Part shown: piece by piece, positions 35,519 through 43,274 of the stretch
Layout of the letters: every line of letters begins with the position of its first letter
Position numbering within the stretch: position 1 is the first letter of the stretch
Assembly (NCBI RefSeq): GCF_001909055.1
Contig: NZ_LVWI01000065.1
Coordinates: 1 to 43,417 of the forward strand
DNA from: Paenibacillus helianthi
GTDB lineage: Bacteria > Bacillota > Bacilli > Paenibacillales > Paenibacillaceae
Length of the DNA stretch: 43,417 nt
Direction of reading: 5' to 3'
Position numbers and translations under genes: made by a program
The notes under the pieces: model-generated
What the model saw: only the letters and a program-made list of their open reading frames with translations
Told to the model about the DNA's origin: nothing
The model's database searches: none

Positions 35519-36859
35519 TTACGTTCCCTGAGCATCGAAGATGACATTGAGCGTAGATGCTGAACCCGGTGTTGACGATTGATAGGCCAGCCGGGTGTAC
35601 TTGAGGAACCGGGATGGAACAAGGACATCCACAGATCCGGCAGGAAGCGGATTATTACCGGTTGTGTCGACAAAATAATTGGTTCCGTCCGCACTTATCT
35701 CCACCTGCGTATTTACAGGATTAGCGCCGGTATTCACGATGAAATAAGAATAAGTGCCCAGCACGCTTGTCGTGTTCGCAGGCAGAGGCGTAAGCGCATC
35801 GGCTGTTGTGATGCCGGTAGTTGCCTGTTCAATGAAGCTGCGCTGTGAAATCGAGGTTACGCTGCTGAGTGTACCGGCGGTAATCGTAGCCCCGAGCACG
35901 CTGGTGATCGTACCATCCAGCAGGTTGGTGACCGTACCCGCCGACGACAACGTACCGGCAGTAATGGTAGCGCCGAGCACGCTGGTAATCGTACCGTTTA
36001 AGAGGTTGGTGACCGTACCCGCCGACGACAACGTACCGGCAGTAATGGTAGCCCCAAGCACGCTGGTAATCGTACCGTTTAAGAGGTTGGTGACCGTACC
36101 CGCCGACGACAACGTACCGGCAGTAATCGTAGCCCCGAGCACGCTGGTAATCGTACCATTTAAGAGGTTGGTGACCGTACCCGCCGATGATAGTGTACCG
36201 GCGGTAATGGTAGCCCCAAGCACGCTAGTGATCGTACCGTTTAAGAGATTGGTGACCGTACCCGCCGATGACAACGTACCGGCAGTAATCGTAGCCCCGA
36301 GCACGCTGGTAATTGTACCATCTAGCAGGTTGGTTACAGTACCTGCTGATGATAATGTACCAGCAGTAATCGTAGCCCCGAGCACGCTAGTGATCGTACC
36401 ATCTAGCAGGTTAGTGACCGTACCCGCCGATGATAATGTACCAGCAGTAATCGTAGCGCCGAGCACGCTGGTAATCGTACCGTTTAAGAGGTTGGTGACC
36501 GTACCCGCCGATGATAGTGTACCGGCGGTAATGGTAGCCCCAAGCACGCTGGTAATCGTACCGTTTAAGAGGTTGGTAACCGTACCCGCCGATGATAGCG
36601 TACCGGCGGTAATGGTAGCCCCGAGCACGCTGGTAATCGTACCGTTTAAGAGGTTGGTAACCGTACCCGCCGATGATAGTGTACCGGCGGTAATGGTAGC
36701 GCCGAGCACGCTGGAGATCGTACCATTAAGGATGACTGTAGTCAGATTTCCGCTGGAATCGGTGGTGAGAGGGCGGTCAATCAGTGTGGAAGGGTCCCGC
36801 CCGAAGATCAGCGTTCGCAGATTATCGGGGTTTGCTTGAAACGAACTGAAATTTGGCAA
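35519..36859 (-). CDS. Repetitive protein: eleven 27-residue repeats plus DUF6385-like C-terminus
   Basis: 446 residues. A 44-residue N-terminus (MPNFSSFQANPDNLRTLIFG) without signal peptide leads into eleven copies of a 27-residue unit, each close to GTITSVLGATITAGTLSS plus AGTVTNLL (about residues 45-333; the last is shortened). The unit is Thr/Ser/Gly-rich with alternating small and hydrophobic residues, as in a beta-solenoid or fibre. The last 110 residues (SYFIVNTGANPVNTQVEISA; FLKYTRLAYQSSTPGSAST) resemble the DUF6385 domain, by memory. The start is TTG 36859 with GAGAGG upstream; the nearby ATG is out of frame. Lack of a signal peptide would fit a protein deposited by the mother cell on the spore surface, but that is inference. 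Three GT-TPR genes follow on the same strand. Confidence 0.85.
   Translation of the reverse strand: MPNFSSFQANPDNLRTLIFGRDPSTLIDRPLTTDSSGNLTTVILNGTISSVLGATITAGTLSSAGTVTNLLNGTITSVLGATITAGTLSSAGTVTNLLNGTITSVLGATITAGTLSSAGTVTNLLNGTITSVLGATITAGTLSSAGTVTNLLDGTITSVLGATITAGTLSSAGTVTNLLDGTITSVLGATITAGTLSSAGTVTNLLNGTITSVLGATITAGTLSSAGTVTNLLNGTITSVLGATITAGTLSSAGTVTNLLNGTITSVLGATITAGTLSSAGTVTNLLNGTITSVLGATITAGTLSSAGTVTNLLDGTITSVLGATITAGTLSSVTSISQRSFIEQATTGITTADALTPLPANTTSVLGTYSYFIVNTGANPVNTQVEISADGTNYFVDTTGNNPLPAGSVDVLVPSRFLKYTRLAYQSSTPGSASTLNVIFDAQGT
35863..36727 (-). repeat. 81-bp coding tandem repeat, ten full units plus one shortened
   Basis: Units differ at a handful of synonymous sites in recurring combinations (for example GACGACAACGTACC, GATGATAGTGTACC and GATGATAATGTACC) and at one Asn/Asp codon before GT. 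This mixing indicates repeated unequal exchange or gene conversion, so copy number probably varies between strains. Confidence 0.93.
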
Positions 36860-37134
36860 AAGAGTTCATCCTCTCATAATAGAATAGGCCGAGTAACCCG
36901 CCCACAGTAAAAATCCCAAACCGTCGTCTGGGCTTTCAAATAGATAGGCAGTGATTCAAGTAGAGCAATAGCCTGTACAGCTGAACAATAACCATTCGAA
37001 TGGTGTGATATTACTATATGGAAAAACTTTGGTAATGCTTGGGCAGTAAAATAAAAAAACAGCCCCATCCTTGTCCAGAGTCAAAACTTGACGATTGGAG
37101 CAGTTAGGGTTATTTTTCTTAAAATGGGTTAAAC
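36860..37134. other. Gap between repeat-protein gene and esterase gene
   Basis: No convincing gene. On the reverse strand CATATAGTA (37012-37020 forward coordinates) fits the -10 form CATAnnnTA of the mother-cell sporulation sigma factors E and K, about 150 bp before the repeat-protein start, but the matching -35 element is weak. On the forward strand no clear promoter for the esterase was found. Confidence 0.3.
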
Positions 37135-37191
37135 ATGGGAATCCTGCTTAATAGGCTACTAATAATGAATTCCAACGAAAAGAGGGCGCCT

Positions 37192-37893
37192 ATGGAACGC
37201 TGCTTATTCATACACGGCTTCACAGGAGGGGAATACGAAATCTCTCCGCTAGCGCAATTCCTGGAACAGCATCAGTACCCTGCCCGAACCTTTACGCTAA
37301 AAGGACATGGGGGGAGCCGGCATGACCTGCTTCAATCCGACAGGCAGGGTTGGCGGCAGAGCGCCGAAGACCAGCTGCAAGAGATGTTGAATGATGGCGA
37401 CAGGGTGCACCTGATCGGTTTTTCCACCGGAGCGCTTATTGCTTCCCACTTATCTGTGCAGTACCGGGAACAGATCAAGTCGCTTACGCTGCTGTCTACA
37501 CCTGTTTTTCCGCTTAACCTGCTGGAGATTCTGAAGACCCTGGGCAGCCCGGTTATGATCCGGAATTACCTGAGCAAGTTCGGCTCTACTCCGGCGAAGG
37601 CTACAAGGGAATTTCAACGTCTGGTGCGTGAGAGCTTTGAGATCTATCCGCAGATTGAGACCCCGACCTTAATTGTTCAGGGCGGCAGGGATCATTTGGT
37701 GAGAGCAAAAAGCGCGGCCTATCTGCACCGCACCATCCCCTCGGCAAGCAAACGTGTATTAATGGTGGAGCGAAGCGGCCATATGTTGTGCCACTGCGAA
37801 GACAGCAGCCTAATAATGGATGAGGTGCTGCAGTTTATTCAAAGCTCCGGCAGAGCTTCAATAAATAAGCTGCAGGAATACTCAGCGAAATAA
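37192..37893 (+). CDS. Alpha/beta-hydrolase, Est30/carboxylesterase type
   Basis: About 233 residues, cytoplasmic, predicted to hydrolyse short-chain esters. The triad is visible: Ser78 in GFSTG, Asp167 in GGRDHLV and His197 in SGHMLCHC. The start LFIHGFTGGEYE matches the oxyanion HGFxG segment of Geobacillus Est30-type enzymes. The open frame can begin at 37135, but AGAGGG lies just ahead of ATG 37192, which also gives the family length. It is flanked by a terminator and does not belong clearly to either neighbour's operon. Confidence 0.88.
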   Translation: MERCLFIHGFTGGEYEISPLAQFLEQHQYPARTFTLKGHGGSRHDLLQSDRQGWRQSAEDQLQEMLNDGDRVHLIGFSTGALIASHLSVQYREQIKSLTLLSTPVFPLNLLEILKTLGSPVMIRNYLSKFGSTPAKATREFQRLVRESFEIYPQIETPTLIVQGGRDHLVRAKSAAYLHRTIPSASKRVLMVERSGHMLCHCEDSSLIMDEVLQFIQSSGRASINKLQEYSAK

Positions 37894-37894
37894 C

Positions 37895-37931
37895 AAAACC
37901 TCCTTCACGGGCTAACGTGGAGGAGGTTTTT
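37895..37931. terminator. Terminator between the esterase and LacI genes
   Basis: AAAACCTCCT (37895-37904) pairs with AGGAGGTTTT (37921-37930), with an inner CACG/CGTG stem. Tracts on both sides allow it to work for the two convergent genes. Confidence 0.85.
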
Positions 37932-37987
37932 AACGACTCAGGGACATGCCTTATTCCGTTGACATCTCTAGATGGGTATGATAGTTT

Positions 37988-39022
37988 CTATTTAGGGAAA
38001 CCGGTTTCCCTTACTTTTCTTAATGTTGACTCCCGCGGAATTAACTCCGGCTTCAGCAGCAGCCCGCGGCCAGCTTCATTTTTGCCGTCGATCCTTTCCA
38101 TTAACAACTCACCGGCCGATACCCCCAGATGAAAAGTGTCCAAATTAAGCGAGGTTAATGGCGGTGTGGTGTAGCGGGACAACGGATATTCATCAAAGGT
38201 TGCAATTCCAAGCTCAGCGGGAATTTGTACCCCCAGCTCTCTTGCAGCCTGCAGTGCCCCAAATGCGGCAAAATTACTCATACAGATCAGGGAATCCGGC
38301 GGCGTTTCGCTACGCAGCAGCTGTTTGGCCGCTTGATAGCCTACCGCCTCTTCTGCCGCGCCGTTCATAATCCATTGCTCGGGGAGGGATAGTCCGGCTT
38401 TTAAAAGTTCCTCCCTGCAGCCTTCCAGCCGGCGGATGAAGAGAGGATCTCCCTCCTGACCGCCAACAAAAGCAACCGCAGAGTAGCCTTCCTCCAGCAG
38501 ATGCCGGGTGAGCATTCTACCGCCAGCTTCGTTATCGAAATCGGCCCAGCATTCGGAGCCGGCAACTTCCCCCAGCGAAATATATGGGAACTGGAGCCGG
38601 TTGAGCTCCATGCATAGTTCCTCTGTAAGCACCGAGGTGTTGGCGATAAGGCCATCGACCCGCTTGCTTCTTATGAGCCTGTGCAGGAAATGGCCCTCCG
38701 GGTGGTTATGCTCCACATTGGCGATGGTCAGTTCATATTTCATGGATCCGATTACACTTTCAATGCCGCCGATGATGCTGTAGAAGAACTGATTCAAGAA
38801 TTCACTGGATTTGGACATGTCGATCAACAGCCCAATATTGCTGCTGCTCTGACGGGCTAAACCTGTGGCGATGCTGCTGGGTGTGTAATTCATTTGTTTC
38901 ATGATTTCTCTGACCTTATGTTTGGTTTCCTGCGAGATTTTCGGTGAATCATTCAGCACCTTAGAAACTGTGGATTTGGCTACACCTGCCGCTGAGGCGA
39001 TATCCGTAATCGTTACCTTCAT
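37988..39022 (-). CDS. LacI-family regulator, probable controller of the GH13 gene
   Basis: 344 residues. Helix-turn-helix at the N-terminus (VTITDIASAAGVAKSTVSKV), a hinge, and an effector domain with FEEYP-type DNA-distal motifs (ELGIATFDEYPLSRYTTPPL). It is divergent from the maltogenic-amylase-like gene at 39148 with a 125-bp gap, so it is probably its repressor or activator, responding to a malto-oligosaccharide (inference). The start follows the usual LacI pattern at ATG 39022. A perfect 16-bp palindrome GGGAAACCGGTTTCCC (37995-38010) overlaps its last codons. Confidence 0.9.
   Translation of the reverse strand: MKVTITDIASAAGVAKSTVSKVLNDSPKISQETKHKVREIMKQMNYTPSSIATGLARQSSSNIGLLIDMSKSSEFLNQFFYSIIGGIESVIGSMKYELTIANVEHNHPEGHFLHRLIRSKRVDGLIANTSVLTEELCMELNRLQFPYISLGEVAGSECWADFDNEAGGRMLTRHLLEEGYSAVAFVGGQEGDPLFIRRLEGCREELLKAGLSLPEQWIMNGAAEEAVGYQAAKQLLRSETPPDSLICMSNFAAFGALQAARELGVQIPAELGIATFDEYPLSRYTTPPLTSLNLDTFHLGVSAGELLMERIDGKNEAGRGLLLKPELIPRESTLRKVRETGFPK
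37995..38010. promoter_or_regulatory. Perfect LacI-operator-like palindrome inside the regulator's 3' end
   Basis: GGGAAACCGGTTTCCC has the form of a LacI-family operator with a central CG. It lies in the final codons of the LacI gene, more than 1 kb from the divergent promoter, where it could act as an auxiliary looping site or be coding coincidence. Confidence 0.35.
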
Positions 39023-39077
39023 AGTTTTCCCTCACGATCCAGCCGGATTTTTTGAAAAAATAAGGATTATAGGTTTC

Positions 39078-39094
39078 AAACGGCGTAGCCGTTT
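39078..39094. promoter_or_regulatory. Palindrome with GTA loop in the lacI-GH13 gap
   Basis: AAACGGC-GTA-GCCGTTT lies in the divergent gap 54 bp before the GH13 start. It could be the regulator's operator, but the same core with following TTTCT occurs at 42157-42171 upstream of lipA, so a dispersed hairpin element is equally possible. Confidence 0.5.
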
Positions 39095-39147
39095 CTGCTA
39101 ATGACCAAGACATAAACCCATCATACAATAAAAGGAGCTCGTATCAT

Positions 39148-40845
39148 ATGACCCGCTGGTTTCTATACCATACTGCTGAAGATCCCTTTGCTTTTCCGGT
39201 TGGCCCCGGCAGCTTGAAGCTGCGACTTTTCGTACAGAATGGGCAGCAATTGACCTGCACCGTGATTCATTCTGACCGCTATGACTCGCCGGGGAGCGAA
39301 ATCCCGCTTCCAATGGAGCGGATCGGCTCTGCAGGAGCTTATGAGATTCATGAAGCCGTCCTTCCATCAGTAACTGGCAAATGCAGATACTTATTCCATG
39401 TCATGAACCCAGCCGGGGAATATTTGTGGTATGGAGAGAGAGGGATAGCAGAGAACAGAGAGCATGCCGGATCTTTTCAATATGCTTACATGCACCAGCC
39501 GGAAGCGGTTAAAATTCCCTCTTGGAGTCAGGATGCGGTAGTCTATCAGATTTATCCCAGCAGCTATAACGGAGGCAATCTGAAAGGGATATTGGACAAA
39601 ATCCCTTATCTGCAGCAGCTGGGCATCACAGCTATGTACATGACGCCCATATTCGAGTCTCCTTCCGAGCACAAATACAATACCTCTGACTACTACAAGG
39701 TCGACCCAACGTTTGGCACAACAGCGGATTTGAGGGCTGTGGTGGATCAGGCTCACCACCATGGAATCAGGGTACTGCTGGATGCCGTATTCAACCATGC
39801 CGGTGATACGTTTTTTGCCTTCAGGGATGTGCTTGAGCATGGGGAGAGTTCCCGGTACAAGGACTGGTTTCTAATCCACTCCTATCCAGTGGTACAGACC
39901 CCTTCTCCAAACTATGAGACCTTTGGCAAAGCTGAGGCGCATATGCCCAAGCTGAATATGGACAACCCAGAAGTTGCGGATTATATGATGGAGGTATCCA
40001 AGCATTGGGTACGTGAGGCGGGGATTGACGGCTGGCGTCTGGATGTGGCCAATGAGGTGTCGCACAAGTTCTGGACGCGGTTTCGCCGTGAACTCAAAGC
40101 AGAATTCCCCGAGCTGCTGCTGATTGGTGAGATCATGCATGGTTCCGGGCCTTGGCTCAGAGGCGACCAGTTCGATGGCGGCATGAATTATGTTCTGCGC
40201 GATGCGGTGCTGGAGTTCTTTGCTGAGCAGTCAACTGGACCGGTGCGCTTTATGGAGCAAGTAATCCATCAGGAAGCGTTCTGCAACGATCAGGCGAATG
40301 CGGCCATGTTCCAGCTGCTTGGCAGCCATGACACGCTGCGTTTTTTAACGGCCTGCAAGCAGGGTGGACGGGGCTGGAACCATGAGGAAACGGCGATGTA
40401 CCGGATGAGGCTTGCAGTGTTCTTTCAAATGACCTATATCGGTATGCCTATGATTTATTATGGTGATGAGGTTGGCATGGAGGGTGCGACAGATCCGCAC
40501 TGCAGACGGCCGATGGTATGGCGCGAGCAAGAGCAGAACAGCACACTCCATGCCTGGTATACACGGCTGATCGGTCTAAGGAAGAAATATGAGGTGCTGC
40601 GAAAAGGTTCTTTCCGTCCCTGGTTCACGGATGAAACCCGCAATGTTCTAGGTTACGTCCGGTCCAGCGGGCAGGAGAAGATAGGGCTGGTCATTAATAA
40701 TTCCCCTAACCGCTATCATCTGGAGGTGGACCGTTTCCGCTCCGGCACCCCGGAGTTAACCGACCTGCTGACAGGGACAACGATCTGTAATAATGATCGT
40801 CTGGTTGTGGAGCTTGAACCCTTCGGTTGTCTAATGCTCCATTAG
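39148..40845 (+). CDS. GH13 neopullulanase/maltogenic amylase/cyclomaltodextrinase type
   Basis: 565 residues, no signal peptide, so cytoplasmic breakdown of maltodextrins, cyclodextrins or pullulan fragments. An N-terminal beta domain (1-120, CBM34-like) is typical of this GH13_20-type group. The four GH13 regions are visible: LLDAVFNHAG, GWRLDVANE with the nucleophile Asp near residue 298, LLIGEIMHG with the acid/base Glu near 328, and LGSHDTLRF with the third Asp near 394. GGAG stands ahead of ATG 39148. The divergent LacI protein probably regulates it. No maltodextrin transporter lies beside it. Confidence 0.92.
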   Translation: MTRWFLYHTAEDPFAFPVGPGSLKLRLFVQNGQQLTCTVIHSDRYDSPGSEIPLPMERIGSAGAYEIHEAVLPSVTGKCRYLFHVMNPAGEYLWYGERGIAENREHAGSFQYAYMHQPEAVKIPSWSQDAVVYQIYPSSYNGGNLKGILDKIPYLQQLGITAMYMTPIFESPSEHKYNTSDYYKVDPTFGTTADLRAVVDQAHHHGIRVLLDAVFNHAGDTFFAFRDVLEHGESSRYKDWFLIHSYPVVQTPSPNYETFGKAEAHMPKLNMDNPEVADYMMEVSKHWVREAGIDGWRLDVANEVSHKFWTRFRRELKAEFPELLLIGEIMHGSGPWLRGDQFDGGMNYVLRDAVLEFFAEQSTGPVRFMEQVIHQEAFCNDQANAAMFQLLGSHDTLRFLTACKQGGRGWNHEETAMYRMRLAVFFQMTYIGMPMIYYGDEVGMEGATDPHCRRPMVWREQEQNSTLHAWYTRLIGLRKKYEVLRKGSFRPWFTDETRNVLGYVRSSGQEKIGLVINNSPNRYHLEVDRFRSGTPELTDLLTGTTICNNDRLVVELEPFGCLMLH

Positions 40846-40913
40846 AGTAAGCTGTACCTGTTCCATGCTGACAGGACAGGACGCCGTCTGATGATCAGGT
40901 GGAATGGCTGCAA

Positions 40914-41981
40914 TTACTTCCGTTTTTTCACAGCTTTGTATTCCGCATTCTCCCACTGCTTCAGTAAGGGATAAGGATCGAAGGCCCACTCCGTAATCCC
41001 CCGGTCGCGGTAGATTCCATAATGCAGGTGAGGCGGGAACTTGCCTTGAGTGCCCGGGTTGCCGTAGCCGGAGCTGCCGACCCAGCCGATCGTTTGGCCG
41101 GGGGCCACAATATCTCCACGGGAGAGTGATTTCTCATACCCTGCCAGATGGGCGTAGTAATGATAGCGGTTTTCGATATCGCGTATACCGATCCGCCAGC
41201 CGCCGTAGCGGTTCCAGCCCTTGGTTTCCACGATTCCAAAACAGGTGCTGCGCACAGTCATGCCGTGAGGTGTGAACAGGTCTGTCCCTTCGTGGATACG
41301 CGCTCCGCCCCAGCTTCTGCCGGTGCCCCAAGTGCTGTGATAAGAATAGAGGGAGCCCACCGGCAGAGGAAAAGCACTGCCCGACAAATCAAGCCGTCCG
41401 AAATGCTCGTACAGCTTGGCAAACTGTGCTACCCGCTGCGCTGCCCTGCCGTTATGGTAATATTCCCACACACCGATATTGAAATCGCTGGCAGAATCCC
41501 CGTATTTCATCAGATGCCTTGCCATACTGTAGAGTACATCAGCATCATTCCCGGGATCAGCCACACCGTCGCCGGACCCATCCTTTCCGAGTCCTCCAAA
41601 AAATCCGATGGATTGCGGGGCCTGGTCCGCTTGATCCGGGTTCAGCGGTCCGCACCATACCGGTGCGGGGATGCTGATTCCGGTAAGACGGGGATTGGCG
41701 GGTTCCGCGGTTCCGCTTTTCTTTTTGGCAATCGTCCGTTCATATTGGTCAATAGCAGCGAAACGGAACCAGGTAACCCCTGTAGCAGCGCTCATTTGAT
41801 CATATAGCTCCTTGCGGCGGGCAGAGAGTGTGTCTTTGTCTGACACAGTTCCAGTACGGACTGAGGGAAGGCGTAATTCTGCAGCCGCTGCCCCCGGATA
41901 GCTTGTTCCCCATAGCATGGCGGCGGCTGACAGACAGAGTACTGTTTTCCGTATTGCAGCATTCCTGAATTGAGCCGGCAT
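40914..41981 (-). CDS. LytH-like M23 zinc endopeptidase, secreted
   Basis: 355 residues with a signal peptide (1-34, ending AAAAE). The C-terminal M23 domain has zinc ligands in HEGTDLF and HLHYG, plus HYYAHLAGY. The preceding region (about 60-220) has no recognised domain. B. subtilis LytH (YunA) cleaves cortex side chains to L-alanine during spore formation and lies between lipA and yunB. The position here beside lipA and the similar length (LytH 326 residues) support the call, but other M23 proteins cannot be excluded. AGGAGG stands about 8 bp before ATG 41981. It is divergent from lipA. Confidence 0.8.
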   Translation of the reverse strand: MPAQFRNAAIRKTVLCLSAAAMLWGTSYPGAAAAELRLPSVRTGTVSDKDTLSARRKELYDQMSAATGVTWFRFAAIDQYERTIAKKKSGTAEPANPRLTGISIPAPVWCGPLNPDQADQAPQSIGFFGGLGKDGSGDGVADPGNDADVLYSMARHLMKYGDSASDFNIGVWEYYHNGRAAQRVAQFAKLYEHFGRLDLSGSAFPLPVGSLYSYHSTWGTGRSWGGARIHEGTDLFTPHGMTVRSTCFGIVETKGWNRYGGWRIGIRDIENRYHYYAHLAGYEKSLSRGDIVAPGQTIGWVGSSGYGNPGTQGKFPPHLHYGIYRDRGITEWAFDPYPLLKQWENAEYKAVKKRK

Positions 41982-42030
41982 GTTTACAACCTCCTAGGTC
42001 CGGGTGCTGATGTGTTAACAAGTTTTTATC

Positions 42031-42054
42031 AAGAGCACCCTTGGGGTGCTTTTT
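42031..42054 (+). terminator. Terminator in the lytH-lipA gap, forward direction
   Basis: AGCACCC (42034-42040), two-base loop, GGGGTGCT, T-tract. No forward gene lies upstream, so it either ends a short leader or antisense RNA or insulates lipA. Confidence 0.7.
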
Positions 42055-42156
42055 GTTCTTATTCCTTATCTTTCCTGTCTCTGTCTTTCCTGTTGGAACG
42101 GGCAGCTAAAAGCGGTACGCAGTATCGGTGCTCCGGAATCATCAGCTTTGATAAGG

Positions 42157-42171
42157 ACGGCGTAGCCGTTT
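42157..42171. repeat. Short palindrome ACGGC-GTA-GCCGT upstream of lipA
   Basis: Shares ACGGCGTAGCCGTTTCT with the palindrome at 39078-39094. Five-base stem, GTA loop. It is about 100 bp upstream of the lipA promoter. Confidence 0.6.
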
Positions 42172-42255
42172 CTACTTGTAGAGTGGAGCAAATGGGCTTA
42201 TTTTATCCATCCTTGCCCAAAGGTTCACAAAAACAGGCAAATGGCCCTTGCACAT

Positions 42256-42263
42256 GCTATAAT
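42256..42263 (+). promoter_or_regulatory. Extended -10 promoter of lipA
   Basis: TGC-TATAAT: a perfect -10 box (42258-42263) preceded by TG, with no good -35 element at the usual distance. It would start transcription near 42270, giving a leader of about 55 nt to the preferred lipA start. Confidence 0.6.
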
Positions 42264-42324
42264 ATGAGGCAGCAAACTTTAATGGATGCAACTAAATATT
42301 CAGGCGAAAGCGGGGTTCTTCACT

Positions 42325-43227
42325 TTGACTAATCGGACAGCCAAACAACCCAAGCCAGACTGGATCAAAATCAAGTTAACGACGGGTGAACATTATCAGG
42401 AAATTAAAGGCATGATGCGCTCCAAAACTCTACATACCGTATGTGAGGAAGCGCGATGCCCGAATATCTATGAATGCTGGGCTAACCGCACGGCTACTTT
42501 TATGATACTGGGTGACATTTGTACCCGGGCCTGCCGGTTTTGTGCCGTAAATACAGGTCTGCCTACGGAGCTCGATCTTTTGGAGCCGGAGCGTGTGGCT
42601 GAGGCTGCCGAGGGGATGCAACTGAAACATTGTGTGGTCACGAGCGTGGCCCGTGATGATCTGAAGGATGGCGGTGCACAGATTTTTGCCGAGACCGTAG
42701 CTGCAATCCGTAAGCGCCTTCCGCTGTGCAGTGTAGAGGTGCTGATACCGGATTTTCTGGGCGACCGGGACAGTCTTGAAATTGTAATGAACAGTCGTCC
42801 GGATATACTGAACCACAATATTGAGACGGTAGAGCGGATGTCTGACCGAGTGCGGGCGCGGGCCAAATACCGCCGTTCCCTGGAACTGCTGGGCAGAGCC
42901 AAGGCGATGAAGCCGGACATCCCAACCAAATCCAGCATTATGCTTGGCGTTGGCGAGGAATGGGATGAGATTTTGCAGGCGATGGATGACCTGCGGTCGG
43001 TGGATTGTGATATATTGACATTGGGCCAATACCTGCAGCCTTCACCAAAGCATCTGAACGTGGAGAAATATTATACTCCTGAGGAATTCGCCCAGCTCAA
43101 GGAGGAGGGGCTGAAGCGCGGCTTCAGCCATGTGGAGTCCGGCCCGCTGGTGCGCAGCTCTTATCATGCGCATGAGCAGGTGAAGTCCGCTACCGCTGCC
43201 CGTGAAGAGCGTTCCGTTTCTTTATAA
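42325..43227 (+). CDS. lipA: Lipoyl synthase (radical SAM)
   Basis: About 300 residues. Inserts two sulphur atoms into protein-bound octanoyl groups. Both iron-sulphur sites are present: CEEARCPNIYEC (Cys40, 45, 51; auxiliary cluster) and CTRACRFC (Cys66, 70, 73; radical-SAM cluster), and the closing GPLVRSSYHA supplies the family's conserved serine. The frame is open back to ATG 42286, but TTG 42325 gives an N-terminus (TNRTAKQPKPDWIKIKL) that aligns with B. subtilis LipA in length, so I prefer it; neither start has a strong ribosome-binding site. A 16-codon ORF (ATG 42282 to TAA 42332) ends across this TTG and might couple translation. Confidence 0.95.
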   Translation: MTNRTAKQPKPDWIKIKLTTGEHYQEIKGMMRSKTLHTVCEEARCPNIYECWANRTATFMILGDICTRACRFCAVNTGLPTELDLLEPERVAEAAEGMQLKHCVVTSVARDDLKDGGAQIFAETVAAIRKRLPLCSVEVLIPDFLGDRDSLEIVMNSRPDILNHNIETVERMSDRVRARAKYRRSLELLGRAKAMKPDIPTKSSIMLGVGEEWDEILQAMDDLRSVDCDILTLGQYLQPSPKHLNVEKYYTPEEFAQLKEEGLKRGFSHVESGPLVRSSYHAHEQVKSATAAREERSVSL

Positions 43228-43233
43228 GCTCTT

Positions 43234-43272
43234 ACAAATTTGCGCAGCAAATTTGTCCCGTGACGGAGTCAC
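43234..43272. repeat. Two small palindromes after lipA
   Basis: ACAAATTTGC-GCA-GCAAATTTGT (43234-43256) and GTGAC-GGA-GTCAC (43260-43272). The first may serve as a weak terminator for lipA, although no clean T-tract follows. Both have three-base GNA loops. Confidence 0.7.
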
Positions 43273-43274
43273 AG

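Noticed and set aside
35754..36839. Long forward-strand ORF (361 codons) with repeats, opposite the 27-residue repeat gene
   Set aside because: It is the antisense shadow of an 81-bp repeat whose length is a multiple of three. It has no ribosome-binding site, and the reverse frame has a recognisable C-terminal domain.
36874..37068. Reverse ORF of 64 codons upstream of the repeat protein
   Set aside because: No ribosome-binding site and no protein-like pattern; it lies where the promoter of the repeat gene is expected.
41970..42332. Forward ORF of 120 codons between lytH and lipA
   Set aside because: It runs through a terminator and a promoter and has no ribosome-binding site. Only its last 16 codons, from ATG 42282, are discussed, as a possible leader ORF.
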